Source of the DNA: Hydrogenophilus sp.
GTDB taxonomy: Bacteria > Pseudomonadota > Gammaproteobacteria > Burkholderiales > Thiobacillaceae
Direction: 5' to 3'
Assembly (NCBI GenBank): GCA_020725195.1
Contig: DYFL01000010.1
Coordinates: 1 to 57,073 of the forward strand
Length of the DNA stretch: 57,073 bases
Positions 8,198 through 16,798 of the stretch are shown here, piece after piece. A program made the translations under genes and the position numbers. Position 1 is the stretch's first letter. Each line of letters opens with the position of its first letter. The notes below the pieces were generated by a model. The model worked only from the letters and a program-made list of their open reading frames with translations. It did not search any database and was not told the DNA's origin.

Positions 8198-9478
8198 TCA
8201 GTTGGCCACCGGCGCCCAGGCCGGCTCGCGCAGGTCGCCCGACTGGGACAGGCGCTGCCTGACCCGGCCGTCCACGCTCACCGTCGCGAGCAGGCCGCGG
8301 CCGCCGAGCAGGGTGGCGTACAGGAGGGTGCGGCCGTTGGGCGCGAAGCTGGGCGATTCGTCATGGTCGGTGTCGGTGAGCACCTGGGTCTGGCCCGTGG
8401 CCAGATCCATCACCGCCACCAGGAAGCGCCCCTCGCGGCGGTGGATGTAGGCGAGGGTGCGGCCGTCCGGGGAGAGGGTGGGCGAGACGTTGTAGCCGCC
8501 CTCGAAGGTGACGCGCTGCGGCGCGCCGCCGCCATCGATCGGGGCGCGGTAGATCTGGGGCGAGCCGCCGCGGTCCGAGGTGAAATAGAGCCACTTGCCG
8601 TCCGGGCTGAAGGCGGGCTCCGTGTCGAGCGCGCCGCCGCGGGTGAAGCGCTGCGGCTCGCCGCCGGCGGCCGGGATGAGGTAGATCTGGGAGGTGGCAT
8701 CCTTGGACAGCACGACGGCGAGGCGCTTGCCGTCCGGCGACCAGGCCGGGGCGGAATTGGACCCCTTGAAGCGCGCCAGCGCCCGGCGCGTGCCGTCCAC
8801 GAGGTTCTGCACGTAGACCACCGGCTTCTTGTCCTCGAAGGAGACATAGGCGAGGCGGCTGCCGTCCGGCGACCAGGCCGGGGAGATGATGGCCTCGGAG
8901 GACCGCGCCACGGTGAAGGCGTTGTGGCCGTCCACGTCCGCCACCTGCAGCTCGTAGCGGCCGGCGGACTTGAGCACGTAGGCGATGCGCCCGCTGTAGG
9001 CGCCGGGCTCGCCGGTGAGCTTCTCGTGGATCACGTCGGAGATCTTGTGCGCCACGGCCCTCAAGCCCTGGGGCGTGGTGGTGTAGCTGAAGCCGGCGAG
9101 CTGCTGGCCCCGCACCACGTCGTAGAGCCGGAAGCGCACCTCGTAGCGGTTGCCGCCCAGGGGCAGCACCTGGCCGATGACGATGGCGTCCGCCCCCTTG
9201 GCCCGCCACTGCGGGAAGCGGATGTCCTGGGGCTCGCGCGGCAGGGGGCTGACGTCGCGGGTCTCGATCAGCTGGAAGAGCCCGCTGCGGGCGAGGTCGG
9301 CGCTGACGATCTCGGCCGGGTCGTCGAGCTTGTCCGCCGGGGCGAAGGGCACGATGGCGAGCGGGATGCGCTTGGCGGCCCCGCCGATGATCTCGATGGT
9401 CATCGCCGACCAGGCCGGGACGGAGAAGGTCAGGGCGAACAGGAACAGGGCAAGGGTGTGGCGCAGAGGTGTCTTCAT
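8198..9478 (-). CDS. tolB: Tol-Pal translocation protein TolB
   Basis: Periplasmic six-bladed beta-propeller that binds Pal and TolA. The 426-aa protein has a signal peptide (about residues 1-25, ending PAWSAM), an N-terminal alpha/beta domain (RIPLAIVPF, ADLARSGLFQ), and repeated propeller blades marked by PAWSPDG, PAFSPDGKWLYFTSDRGG, PTLSPDGRTLAYIHRR and PSFAPNGRTL. Length is standard. Located between tolA and pal in the conserved order tolQ-R-A-B-pal-cpoB. Confidence 0.97.
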   Translation of the reverse strand: MKTPLRHTLALFLFALTFSVPAWSAMTIEIIGGAAKRIPLAIVPFAPADKLDDPAEIVSADLARSGLFQLIETRDVSPLPREPQDIRFPQWRAKGADAIVIGQVLPLGGNRYEVRFRLYDVVRGQQLAGFSYTTTPQGLRAVAHKISDVIHEKLTGEPGAYSGRIAYVLKSAGRYELQVADVDGHNAFTVARSSEAIISPAWSPDGSRLAYVSFEDKKPVVYVQNLVDGTRRALARFKGSNSAPAWSPDGKRLAVVLSKDATSQIYLIPAAGGEPQRFTRGGALDTEPAFSPDGKWLYFTSDRGGSPQIYRAPIDGGGAPQRVTFEGGYNVSPTLSPDGRTLAYIHRREGRFLVAVMDLATGQTQVLTDTDHDESPSFAPNGRTLLYATLLGGRGLLATVSVDGRVRQRLSQSGDLREPAWAPVAN

Positions 9479-9522
9479 GGCACTGTTTGGCGGCGAGGGC
9501 TCATTCTATCAGCTTGCCGGCC

Positions 9523-10368
9523 TCACCTCTCGTGAGGCCGGAACTTCAGGACCAGCCCGGCGCGAAAGGCGGCCGCCGCTGCGGGGTCCGGGGGCAGAGG
9601 CAGGGGGGAGGCCTTGAGGATGGCCCGCTCGACTTCCTGGTCGTAGAGGGGCTGGCCGCTGGATCTGGCCATGGTCACCCCCTGCACCTCCCCGTTGGGC
9701 AGCAGTGTGACCTGGAAGACCACTTCCGGGTTCCCGGCCAGGTTCGCCGGCAGCCGGATGTAGCCGCGCACCTTCTGGACGATCTTCGCCCGGTAGTCGT
9801 CCACCAGCCTGTCCCGGGCCGCGGCGGCCTGGGCCTGCTGCTGCATCTGGGCGAGCCGGGCGCCCTCCCGGTCGATCTCCGCCTCCATCTGCTGGGCCAG
9901 CGCGCGCTTCAGGGCCTGCTCCTTCTCCTCCCGGGCCCGCTTCTCCGCCTCGGCCTTCTGCCGCGCGGCCTCCGCCTTCTGCCTGGCCTCCTCCTCGGCC
10001 TTCTTCGCCTCCGCCTTTTGCCGCTCCTCCTCCAGGCGCTGCTTTTCCTGCTGGCGTTTTTTCTCTTCCTGGGCCTTGAGGGCGATGTCCGGCTTGGGCA
10101 CCGGCTTGGCCTCGACCTTCGGCTCGGGCCTGGGCGGCGGCGCGACGGGCTCGGGCCTGGGGGGCGGGGCGACGGGCTCGGCGCGGACCGGCGGCTCGGG
10201 GCGCGGGGGCGGCGGGGCCGGCAGGCTCGTCCACAGGTCCGCATAGGCCGGCGCCTCGGGGACGTGGCGCCAGGAGACGCTGATGACCAGGGCGGCGATG
10301 AAGAGCACATGCAGCGACAGGGCCAGGGCCCCGGCCGAGAAGCGCTGGCGCGGGCTCAGCGGCGTCAT
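9523..10368 (-). CDS. tolA: Energy-transducing protein TolA
   Basis: Inner-membrane protein that couples the TolQR proton-motive motor to TolB/Pal. The 281 aa show the expected plan: one N-terminal transmembrane helix (ALALSLHVLFIAALVISV, about residues 12-29), a Pro-rich segment (repeated EPVAPPPRP, about 55-85), a long Lys/Glu/Ala helical domain (about 90-170), and a C-terminal TonB/TolA domain (YRAKIVQKVRGYIRLPANLA to KASPLPLPPDP). The start overlaps the tolR stop by one base (TGATG). Shorter than E. coli TolA because the helical domain is shorter. Confidence 0.95.
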   Translation of the reverse strand: MTPLSPRQRFSAGALALSLHVLFIAALVISVSWRHVPEAPAYADLWTSLPAPPPPRPEPPVRAEPVAPPPRPEPVAPPPRPEPKVEAKPVPKPDIALKAQEEKKRQQEKQRLEEERQKAEAKKAEEEARQKAEAARQKAEAEKRAREEKEQALKRALAQQMEAEIDREGARLAQMQQQAQAAAARDRLVDDYRAKIVQKVRGYIRLPANLAGNPEVVFQVTLLPNGEVQGVTMARSSGQPLYDQEVERAILKASPLPLPPDPAAAAAFRAGLVLKFRPHER

Positions 10369-10778
10369 CAGCGGGCCGGCTGGACGAGGAGCCCGACCCT
10401 CGCCACCCCCAGCTTCTGCAGGCTGTCCATCACCCGCATCACGTTCTCGTAGCGCACGTTCCTGTCGGCGGAGATCACCACCGGCTGCTCGGGGCTGGCC
10501 CGCCGGCGCACCTCCTCGCCCAGCTCGTCCTCGGCCAGCCGCATCTCGCCGCCGGCCCGCCCGCGGTCGCGCAGCAGCAGCGAGCCGTCGGCGCGCACCA
10601 CCACCTCCAGCGGGGCCACCGGCGCCGCGCTGCTCCTGGCCACGCTGGGCAGCTCGACCTGGGTCGGGTTGATGAAGGGCGCGGTGACCATGAAGATCAC
10701 CAGCAGCACCAGCATCACGTCGATGTAGGGCACGACGTTGATCTGGTTCATGGCCTTGCGCGGGCGGCGGATGCTCAT
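10368..10778 (-). CDS. tolR: Tol-Pal system protein TolR
   Basis: ExbD/TolR-type stator of the proton-driven Tol motor. The 136-aa protein has the N-terminal INVVPYIDVMLVLLVIFMV helix with the proton-carrying Asp20, followed by a periplasmic domain (QVELPSVARS, PVVISADRNVRYENVM). It starts 4 nt after the tolQ stop and overlaps tolA by one base, consistent with tightly coupled expression of the motor subunits. Confidence 0.97.
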   Translation of the reverse strand: MSIRRPRKAMNQINVVPYIDVMLVLLVIFMVTAPFINPTQVELPSVARSSAAPVAPLEVVVRADGSLLLRDRGRAGGEMRLAEDELGEEVRRRASPEQPVVISADRNVRYENVMRVMDSLQKLGVARVGLLVQPAR

Positions 10779-10782
10779 GGCT

Positions 10783-11469
10783 TCAGTGCTGGACGGCCTG
10801 CCGCTGCAGGATGTTGGAGAACTCCTCCATGAACACGTCGAAGCGGTTGGCGAGCCGGTCGATGTCGTGGGTGAAGCGGTTGTAGGCGATGACCGCGGGG
10901 ATGGCGGCGAAGAGCCCGATGGCCGTGGCGATCAGCGCCTCGGCGATGCCGGGCGCCACCTGCGCCAGGGTCGCCTGGGAGACGTTCGCCAGGCCCCGGA
11001 AGGCGTTCATGATGCCCCAGACGGTGCCGAAGAGGCCGACATAGGGCGAGACGGAGCCCACGGTGGCGAGGAAGGGCAGGTGCGCCTCCAGGGCGTCCAT
11101 CTCCCGCTGGTAGGCCGCGCGCATGGCCCGGCGGGCGCTCTCCATGACGCTCTCGGTGCTCGCGCCCGGGTGGCGGTGCTTGAGGAACTCCCGGAAGCCC
11201 GAGCCGAAGATCAGCTCCATGCTGCTCGCGTCGCCGCCCATGCGGGCGACCTTCTGGTACAGCGCGCCCACGTCGCCGCCGCTCCAGAACGCGTCCTCGA
11301 AGGCCTCGGCGTGCCGCTGCTCGCGCCTGAGGGTGAAGTACTTGATGAAGATGAACCACCAGGAGAGCAGCGAGGCCGCCAGCAGCAGCAGCATGACCAG
11401 CTTCACCACCCAGCTGGCCTGCATCACCAGGTGCAGCAGGGACATTTCCGGGGCGAGAGAGAAATCCAT
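10783..11469 (-). CDS. tolQ: Tol-Pal system protein TolQ
   Basis: ExbB/TolQ-type proton channel subunit of the inner membrane. The 228 aa contain three transmembrane helices: VVKLVMLLLLAASLLSWWFI near residue 20, FLATVGSVSPYVGLFGTVWG near 135, and IGLFAAIPAVIAYNRF near 180. The typical motifs GLFGTVWGIM and ALIATAIGL are intact. First tol gene, 8 nt after the ybgC stop. Confidence 0.97.
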   Translation of the reverse strand: MDFSLAPEMSLLHLVMQASWVVKLVMLLLLAASLLSWWFIFIKYFTLRREQRHAEAFEDAFWSGGDVGALYQKVARMGGDASSMELIFGSGFREFLKHRHPGASTESVMESARRAMRAAYQREMDALEAHLPFLATVGSVSPYVGLFGTVWGIMNAFRGLANVSQATLAQVAPGIAEALIATAIGLFAAIPAVIAYNRFTHDIDRLANRFDVFMEEFSNILQRQAVQH

Positions 11470-11477
11470 TCGGGGCC

Positions 11478-11936
11478 CTAATACGCAGTTTCACCTAAGG
11501 CCGGCGCCAGGCGCCGTGCGACGTGCGCGGGGATCTTGGCGGGACGCAGCGCATCCCGCGTGACGCAAACCACCTTGACCCGGGCGGTGAGCAGAAGTTC
11601 TCCCCCGCGCCGGACGTCCTGGGCGATCGCGAGGCTCGCCCGATTCACCTCCGCCAGCCGGCAGCCGACCGCCAGCTCGTCGTCGAAGCGGGCCGGGCGC
11701 AGGTACTCCGCCTCCACCCTGCGCACCACGAAGACTACGCCCTCCCGCTCCGCCAGCTCGGGCTGCTCCACGCCGAGCGCGCGCAGCCACTCGCTGCGCG
11801 CGCGCTCGAGGAACTTCAGATAGTTGGCGTAATAGACCACGCCGCCGGCGTCGGTGTCCTCCCAGTACACCCGCACCGGCCAGGTGAAGCCTGTCGGCAC
11901 AGCCCCCTCCCCCCTCGCCCCTTGCAATTCACTCAT
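11478..11936 (-). CDS. ybgC: Tol-Pal associated acyl-CoA thioesterase YbgC
   Basis: Hot-dog fold thioesterase of the 4-hydroxybenzoyl-CoA thioesterase family, commonly the first gene of the tol cluster and implicated in acyl-chain handling at the membrane. The 152 aa carry the active-site signature [20 protein letters not shown] with the catalytic Asp, then [13 protein letters not shown] start at the ATG at 11936 ([11 protein letters not shown]), which overlaps the end of ruvB by 8 nt. The open frame runs further upstream inside ruvB but has no family similarity there. Confidence 0.93.
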   Translation of the reverse strand: MSELQGARGEGAVPTGFTWPVRVYWEDTDAGGVVYYANYLKFLERARSEWLRALGVEQPELAEREGVVFVVRRVEAEYLRPARFDDELAVGCRLAEVNRASLAIAQDVRRGGELLLTARVKVVCVTRDALRPAKIPAHVARRLAPALGETAY

Positions 11937-12966
11937 CGAAGAGGTCCTGGTTCTGGATGCGCGTCGGGGCGGCGAGCCCGAAGTGGCGGTAGGCCTGGGG
12001 CGCGGCCACCCGCCCGCGCGGGGTGCGGGCGAGGAAGCCCTGCTGGATGAGGTAGGGCTCGAGCACGTCCTCGATGGTGTCGGCGGCCTCGCCGATGGTG
12101 GCGGCGAGGTTCTCCAGGCCCACGGGCCCGCCGGCGAACTTCTCCAGGAGCGCGGAGAGGAGCTTGCGGTCCATGACATCCAGGCCGCCCTGGTCCACCT
12201 CCAGCATGAGCAGTGCGGCGTCCGCCACCTCCGCCGTGATGCGGCCGCCGGCCTTGACCTCGGCGTAGTCGCGCACCCGGCGCAGGAGCCGGTTGGCGAT
12301 GCGCGGCGTGCCGCGCGCGCGGCGGGCGATCTCGAAGGCGCCCTCGGGGGAGATCTCGATGTTCAGGAGCCGCGCCGAGCGGGTGACGATCAGGGTGAGC
12401 TCCTCGGGGTTGTAGAACTCCAGCCGCGCGACGATGCCGAAGCGGTCTCTCAGGGGGTTGGTGAGCATGCCGGCGCGGGTGGTGGCGCCGACCAGGGTGA
12501 AGGGCGGCAGGTCGAGCTTCACCGAGCGCGCCGCGGGCCCCTCGCCGATCATGATGTCGAGCTGGTAGTCCTCGAGGGCCGGGTAGAGGATCTCCTCGAC
12601 CACGGGGGAGAGGCGGTGGATCTCGTCGATGAAGAGGACGTCGCGCGGCTCCAGGTTGGTGAGCAGCGCCGCGAGGTCGCCGGCGCGCTCCAGCACCGGG
12701 CCGGAGGTCACGCGCAGGTTCACCCCCATCTCCTTGGCGACGATGTGGGCGAGCGTGGTCTTGCCCAGGCCGGGCGGGCCGAAGAGCAGCACGTGGTCCA
12801 GGGCCTCGCCGCGGTTCTTGGCCGCGGTGATGAAGATGTCCAGCTGCTCCCGGGTGCGGGCCTGGCCCACGTAGTCGGCGAGCTTCTGCGGGCGCAGCGC
12901 CCGCTCCAGGGCCTCCTCCTCGCGGGAGGTCGGGGCGGGCGAGATCAGGCGGTCAGGCTGGAGCAT
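11929..12966 (-). CDS. ruvB: Holliday junction branch-migration helicase RuvB
   Basis: AAA+ motor of the RuvABC resolvasome. The 345-aa protein has Walker A GPPGLGKT (63-70), Walker B LFIDEIH (DEIH 114-117), sensor 1 [12 protein letters not shown], the arginine finger region LRDRFG, and the C-terminal winged helix ([12 protein letters not shown]). The ATG at 12966 is preceded by a run of six C and then the repeat module at 12981-13050, so no Shine-Dalgarno is visible. The preceding gene ruvA ends inside the same module. Confidence 0.97.
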   Translation of the reverse strand: MLQPDRLISPAPTSREEEALERALRPQKLADYVGQARTREQLDIFITAAKNRGEALDHVLLFGPPGLGKTTLAHIVAKEMGVNLRVTSGPVLERAGDLAALLTNLEPRDVLFIDEIHRLSPVVEEILYPALEDYQLDIMIGEGPAARSVKLDLPPFTLVGATTRAGMLTNPLRDRFGIVARLEFYNPEELTLIVTRSARLLNIEISPEGAFEIARRARGTPRIANRLLRRVRDYAEVKAGGRITAEVADAALLMLEVDQGGLDVMDRKLLSALLEKFAGGPVGLENLAATIGEAADTIEDVLEPYLIQQGFLARTPRGRVAAPQAYRHFGLAAPTRIQNQDLFDE

Positions 12967-12980
12967 GGGGGGCAGTTACA

Positions 12981-13050
12981 AGTGAAAAGTGAAAAGTGAA
13001 AAGTGCAAGGCTGTGAAGTACCACTTTTCACTTCTCACTTTCAACTTTTC
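12981..13050. repeat. Intraoperonic inverted-repeat module, AGTGAAAA units
   Basis: Between ruvA and ruvB. Left arm 12981-13005 is three AGTGAAA(A) units ending AGTG. Right arm 13022-13050 is the degenerate complement (CACTTTTCACTTCTCACTTT and ACTTTTC). Centre about 16 nt. The right arm contains the ruvA stop codon (13041-13043). Confidence 0.85.
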
Positions 13051-13619
13051 GCTAATGACTTGAGCGCCTGGCGGATGCCCTCCTCCACCGACAACCCCCC
13101 TGGCAGCGCCTTGATGGCGGCCAGGGCCTCCTTCTCGCTGTAGCCCAGCGCGACGAGCGCGTGGAGCACGTCGCTGCCGCTCTCGGGCACGCCGCCGGTG
13201 AGCACGGGCAGCTCGCCGCCCGGCAGCCGGCCCTTGAGCTCCAGGAGCAGGCGCTCGGCGGTCTTCTTGCCCACGCCCGGGATGCGGGTGAGCCGCCCCG
13301 CCTCCTGCATCGCCACGGCCTGCGCCAGGTCCTGCACGGAAAGGCCGGAGAGCACCGCCAGCGCGAGCCTGGGCCCCACCCCGCTGATCCGGATGAGGCT
13401 CCGGAAGGCCTCGCGCTCGGCGGCGGTGAGGAAGCCGTAGAGCTGCTGGGCGTCCTCGCGCACCGCGAAGTGGGTGAGCAGGGTGACCCGCTCCCCGGCG
13501 GCGGGCAGGTGGTAGAAGGTGCTCATGGGCACGTCCACCTCGTAGCCCACGCCGCCCGCGTCCACGAGGATCTGCGGGGGGTGTTTCTCCAACAGGGTGC
13601 CGCTCAGGCGTCCGATCAT
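13041..13619 (-). CDS. ruvA: Holliday junction DNA-binding protein RuvA
   Basis: Tetrameric protein that holds the four-way junction and loads RuvB. The 192 aa show the OB domain ([20 protein letters not shown]), tandem helix-hairpin-helix motifs ([15 protein letters not shown] and [20 protein letters not shown]), and the C-terminal RuvB-binding three-helix domain ([20 protein letters not shown]). The last residues (AKS) and the TGA are encoded by the arm of the AGTGAAAA repeat, so the original C-terminus may have been altered by the repeat. AGGAC lies 8 nt before the ATG at 13619. Confidence 0.96.
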   Translation of the reverse strand: MIGRLSGTLLEKHPPQILVDAGGVGYEVDVPMSTFYHLPAAGERVTLLTHFAVREDAQQLYGFLTAAEREAFRSLIRISGVGPRLALAVLSGLSVQDLAQAVAMQEAGRLTRIPGVGKKTAERLLLELKGRLPGGELPVLTGGVPESGSDVLHALVALGYSEKEALAAIKALPGGLSVEEGIRQALKSLAKS

Positions 13620-13652
13620 GTCTGGGTCCTAGTCGGGAACATCTCAATTCAA

Positions 13653-13730
13653 TCCACAGATGGACACAGATTCACACAGATGATCCAAGAGCCTGCATTT
13701 GTATCTGTGTCTATCTGTGCCATCTGCGGA
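13653..13730. repeat. Intraoperonic inverted-repeat module, ACACAGATG units (copy 2)
   Basis: Between ruvC and ruvA. Left arm 13653-13686 holds CCACAGATG, GACACAGATT and CACACAGATG. Right arm 13702-13730 holds TATCTGTGTC, TATCTGTGCC and ATCTGCGGA. Same family as 5899-6023, with a much shorter centre (about 15 nt). Confidence 0.85.
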
Positions 13731-13747
13731 CTATCCGGTGTGAAGAT

Positions 13748-14287
13748 TCAAAGCAGCCGCCCGCCGCGCCGCCGGCGCCCGGCGGTGGTCAGGGCGCCCA
13801 GGCCGGTGCCGCCGTGGGCGTGGCAGATGGCGCAGGCCAGGGCGTCGGAGGCATCCATGCTGGGCTCGCCCGGCAGCTTCAGCAGCCGCATCACCATGTG
13901 CAGCACCTGCCGCTTGTCGGCGTGGCCGTTGCCCACCACCGCCTGCTTGACCTGCAGGGCGGTGTATTCGTACACGGACTGGCCGGCGGCCGTGAGCGCC
14001 GCGATGGCCGCCCCGCGGGCCTGGCCCAGGAGCAGCGTGGACTGGGGATTGACGTTGACGAAGACCTTCTCCACGGCGCAGGCCCCGGGACGGTAGGCCT
14101 CCAGGATCTCTCCTATGCCGGCGAACAGGACCTGGATGCGCTCGGGCAGCTCGCCGTCCTTGGTGCGCACCACCCCGCTCGCCACATAGCTGAGCTTCTG
14201 GCCTTCCTGGTCGATGACCCCGTAGCCGGTCACCCGCAGGCCGGGGTCGATGCCCAGGATGCGGATCGCCCGAGGGGGAAGGCCCAT
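13748..14287 (-). CDS. ruvC: Crossover junction endodeoxyribonuclease RuvC
   Basis: RNase H-fold nuclease that resolves Holliday junctions. The 179-aa protein carries the four catalytic acids: Asp14 ([12 protein letters not shown]), Glu73 (AVEKVFVN), and Asp145 and Asp148 ([13 protein letters not shown]). [15 protein letters not shown], also diagnostic, is present. The C-terminus is unusually Arg/Gly-rich ([11 protein letters not shown]). It follows yebC by 5 nt, in the classical yebC-ruvC-ruvA-ruvB order. Confidence 0.96.
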   Translation of the reverse strand: MGLPPRAIRILGIDPGLRVTGYGVIDQEGQKLSYVASGVVRTKDGELPERIQVLFAGIGEILEAYRPGACAVEKVFVNVNPQSTLLLGQARGAAIAALTAAGQSVYEYTALQVKQAVVGNGHADKRQVLHMVMRLLKLPGEPSMDASDALACAICHAHGGTGLGALTTAGRRRRGGRLL

Positions 14288-14292
14288 CTCCC

Positions 14293-15021
14293 TCAGGCCG
14301 GAAAGACCGCCGTGGTGTACACGGCCTGCACGTCGTCCAGGCCGTCCAGGGCGTCGAGCAGCTTCTGCATCTTCGCCGCGTCCTCGCCCTCCATGACCGT
14401 CTCGTTGCGCGGCTTCAGGGTCACCTCGGCGAACTCGGGCTTGAAGCCGGCGGACTCAAGCGCCTCCTTGACGGTGTTGAAATCGTTGGTAGGGGCGGTG
14501 ATCACCTCGATGGAGCCGTCCTCGTCGCCCACCACGTCCTCGGCCCCCGCCTCGAGGGCGACCTCCAGGATCTTTTCCTCGTCCGCCCCGGGGGCGAACA
14601 CGATCTGGCCGCAGTGCCTGAACAGGAAGGCCACCGAGCCGTCGGTGCCGAGGTTGCCGCCGTGCTTGGAGAAGGCGTGGCGCACGTCCGCCACGGTGCG
14701 GGTCTTGTTGTCGGTGAGGCAGTCCACCATCACCGCGGCGCCGGCCACGCCGTAGCCCTCGTAGCGCAGCTCCTCGTAGTTCACGCCCTCCAGCTCGCCC
14801 GTGCCCTTCTTGACGGCGCGCTCGATGTTGTCGTTGGGCATGTTCTCCGCCTTGGCCTTGTCGATGGCCAGGCGCAGCCGCGGGTTGAAGGAGGGGTCGC
14901 CGCCGCCCATCTTGGCGGCCACGGTGATCTCCTTGGCGAGCCGGGAGAAGATCTTGCCCCGTTTCTCATCCTGGCGCCCCTTGCGGTGCTGGATGTTCGC
15001 CCATTTGGAATGTCCGGCCAT
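14293..15021 (-). CDS. yebC: YebC/PmpR family protein
   Basis: Member of the YebC/TACO1 family. Characterised members act as DNA-binding regulators or help ribosomes through difficult peptides; the role here is not decided by sequence. The 242 aa begin [20 protein letters not shown] and include [40 protein letters not shown] and [16 protein letters not shown]. First gene of the ruv/tol/que run, with a probable promoter immediately upstream. Confidence 0.95.
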   Translation of the reverse strand: MAGHSKWANIQHRKGRQDEKRGKIFSRLAKEITVAAKMGGGDPSFNPRLRLAIDKAKAENMPNDNIERAVKKGTGELEGVNYEELRYEGYGVAGAAVMVDCLTDNKTRTVADVRHAFSKHGGNLGTDGSVAFLFRHCGQIVFAPGADEEKILEVALEAGAEDVVGDEDGSIEVITAPTNDFNTVKEALESAGFKPEFAEVTLKPRNETVMEGEDAAKMQKLLDALDGLDDVQAVYTTAVFPA

Positions 15022-15036
15022 GGTGCTTCTTGCCCG

Positions 15037-15064
15037 ATGCGCTCAATGAAAAGAGCGCATTCTA
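15037..15064 (-). promoter_or_regulatory. Probable -10 and 5' hairpin upstream of yebC
   Basis: On the minus strand TAGAAT (15064-15059) preceded by GCGG, with no good -35. It is followed at once by ATGCGCTC / GAGCGCAT (15037-15060), an 8-bp hairpin at the expected transcript start. Confidence 0.35.
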
Positions 15065-15099
15065 CCGCGCCGGCAACGGGGCGTCCCCTTCCCCGCCAC

Positions 15100-15546
15100 C
15101 TACTTGGACAGCGCCCTCGCCGTTCGCACGGTCTCTTCGGCGAGGTGCCGGACCCGCTCGGCGAGCCGCTCGTCCTTCAGGCGGCCCTCGGCGTCGAAGG
15201 CCTCGTCGGCGTGGGGGATGGCGACCACGGCGGGCAGCACCAGGGCGCCGACGGTGTTGAACACCCGCCGCACGTGGTCCAGGCCGCGCATGCCGCCCAG
15301 GCTGCCGGGCGAGGCGACGAGCAGGCCCTGGTGGGCGGCGATGAGTTCCTGCAGCCCGAAGGCGTTCTCCGGCGGGCCCTCCGCCGCCTCCACGTCGCCG
15401 TCGTAGAGGGTCATGGGCCAGTCGCGCAGGTCGAGCCAGGTGACCTCCGCCCCCGCCGCTCCCGCATACCCGGCCGCGAGCCGCGCGAGCTTCTTGTTGT
15501 AGGAATCCCGGCGCAGACTGCCGGCGAAGGCGAGGACTTTCACCAT
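15100..15546 (-). CDS. NADPH-dependent FMN reductase family protein with internal deletion
   Basis: Flavodoxin-fold protein related to ChrR/YieF-type quinone and FMN reductases. The N-terminus is normal (VLAFAGSLRRDSYNKKLARL, phosphate-binding GSLRxxS), as are WLDLRDWPMTLYDGD and the C-terminal part. The protein has only 148 aa against roughly 185-190 in the family. At residues about 88-92 LLVASP, which normally continues as SPEYN...LKNAIDW, runs directly into GSLGGMRGLDHVRRVF, the segment that normally follows about 40 residues later. The flavin- and dimer-contacting middle is therefore missing while the frame stays open. It may be a recently deleted, non-functional gene. Lies alone between yebC and yceI. 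Confidence 0.75.
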   Translation of the reverse strand: MVKVLAFAGSLRRDSYNKKLARLAAGYAGAAGAEVTWLDLRDWPMTLYDGDVEAAEGPPENAFGLQELIAAHQGLLVASPGSLGGMRGLDHVRRVFNTVGALVLPAVVAIPHADEAFDAEGRLKDERLAERVRHLAEETVRTARALSK

Positions 15547-15634
15547 TTCATTGCCCTTCCCTGTGGCCTGCGAAGAGGATCCGGCCTCCCCGGGCCGTCG
15601 CGCTTCGGCCCGGATCCTGGCGCCACCGGCCCGA

Positions 15635-16198
15635 TCAGTCCTTGTAGGCCTCGACCGGGATCAGGATCCGGATCTCGTCGCCCACCGCAGGCAGGTACTT
15701 GGTCATGCCGAAGTCCGAGCGCCGGATCCGGGCGCTGACGTCGGCGCCGCACAGCTCCTTGCGGTTGAGCGGATGGATGCCGCAGTGGAAATTGGCGATG
15801 GCGAGCCGCACCGGCTTGGCCACCCCCAGCAGGGTGAGCACGCCCTCGGCGGCGACCGGCTTGCCGTCGCGGAACTCCATGCCGTAGGAGCGGAAGGTCA
15901 TGGCGGGGTATTTCTCGACGTGGAAGAAGTCCTCGCTCCTCATGTGCTTGTCCCACTCGTCCAGACCCATGTCGATGGAGGCGGCGTCGATCGTCACCTC
16001 CACCGAGCCCTTGGCCGCGGCAGCGTCCAGGGTGATCCTGCCGCTCACCCTGTTGAAGCGGCCGCGCTGGGTGGAAAAGCCCAGGTGGTTGACCTCGAAC
16101 ACCGGGAAGGTGTGCCGCGGGTCGATGGTGTAGCTGTCGGCGGCGTAGGCCTGGGCGCTCAGGCCGGCGGCCAGGAGCAGGGCGATGATCTTGTTCAT
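15635..16198 (-). CDS. YceI family periplasmic lipid-binding protein (first copy)
   Basis: Lipocalin-like eight-stranded barrel of the YceI family, which binds polyisoprenoid or fatty-amide ligands in the periplasm. Precursor of 187 aa with a signal peptide (MNKIIALLLAAGLSAQAYAA). Diagnostic segments are DSYTIDPRHTFPVFEVNHLG, DEWDKHMRSEDFFHVEKYPA and ANFHCGIHPLNRK. Third gene of the cytochrome b561-yceI-yceI run, 33 nt after the second paralog. It is closer to the family norm than the paralog. Confidence 0.92.
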   Translation of the reverse strand: MNKIIALLLAAGLSAQAYAADSYTIDPRHTFPVFEVNHLGFSTQRGRFNRVSGRITLDAAAAKGSVEVTIDAASIDMGLDEWDKHMRSEDFFHVEKYPAMTFRSYGMEFRDGKPVAAEGVLTLLGVAKPVRLAIANFHCGIHPLNRKELCGADVSARIRRSDFGMTKYLPAVGDEIRILIPVEAYKD

Positions 16199-16231
16199 GT
16201 CGGACTCCTCTGTCTCAGGTTTGACGACCGC

Positions 16232-16798
16232 TCAGGGCTTCCCGGCCGGTTCGGCCACGAAGCGGAACCTCACCTGCACCTCGTCGGCGACGGTGCCGGT
16301 GTCGCCCCAGGGCCCCTCGCCGATGCCGAAGTCCAGGCGCTTGAGGGCGAAACCGCCCTCGAAGACGCCGTGCCGCCCCTGCGGCCGGAAGCTGAAGGCC
16401 GCGACGGCCTCCCGGGTGCGGCCCTTGAGGGTCAGCGGCCCCCTCACCTCGTAGCGCCCGCCCCCCAGGCTGCGCACCGAGGCGGACTCGAAGCGGGCCG
16501 CGGGGTGCTGGCGGACGTGGAACCAGTTCCGGCCCAGCAACTCCTCGTTGACCTCGCGGGGGCCGGCGTCGACGCTGGCGAGATCGATCTCGATCACGGC
16601 CCGCGCCGCCTCGGGCCGGGCCGGGTCGAAGCGCAGCTCGGCGGAGTAGCGCCTGAACTCGCCCTCCACCGGCACCCCCATCTGCCTGGAGACGAAGGCG
16701 ATGCGGCTGTGCTCCGGCAGCAGCCGGGTGTACTCCGCGGCCTGGGCCGCGAAGGCGGCCGCCAGGATGCAGGGGAGGGCGAGCCAGGCGCGCTTCAT
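16232..16798 (-). CDS. YceI family periplasmic protein (second, divergent copy)
   Basis: 188-aa precursor starting at the ATG at 16798 with signal peptide [20 protein letters not shown]. The barrel motifs are recognisable (LPEHSRIAFVSRQMGVPVEG, LLGRNWFHVRQHPAARFES, GRYEVRGPLTLKGRTREAV) but diverge from the downstream copy. It overlaps the cytochrome b561 stop by 4 nt (ATGA), so the two are translationally coupled. The open frame extends upstream inside the cytochrome gene, but that part has no YceI similarity. Confidence 0.9.
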   Translation of the reverse strand: MKRAWLALPCILAAAFAAQAAEYTRLLPEHSRIAFVSRQMGVPVEGEFRRYSAELRFDPARPEAARAVIEIDLASVDAGPREVNEELLGRNWFHVRQHPAARFESASVRSLGGGRYEVRGPLTLKGRTREAVAAFSFRPQGRHGVFEGGFALKRLDFGIGEGPWGDTGTVADEVQVRFRFVAEPAGKP

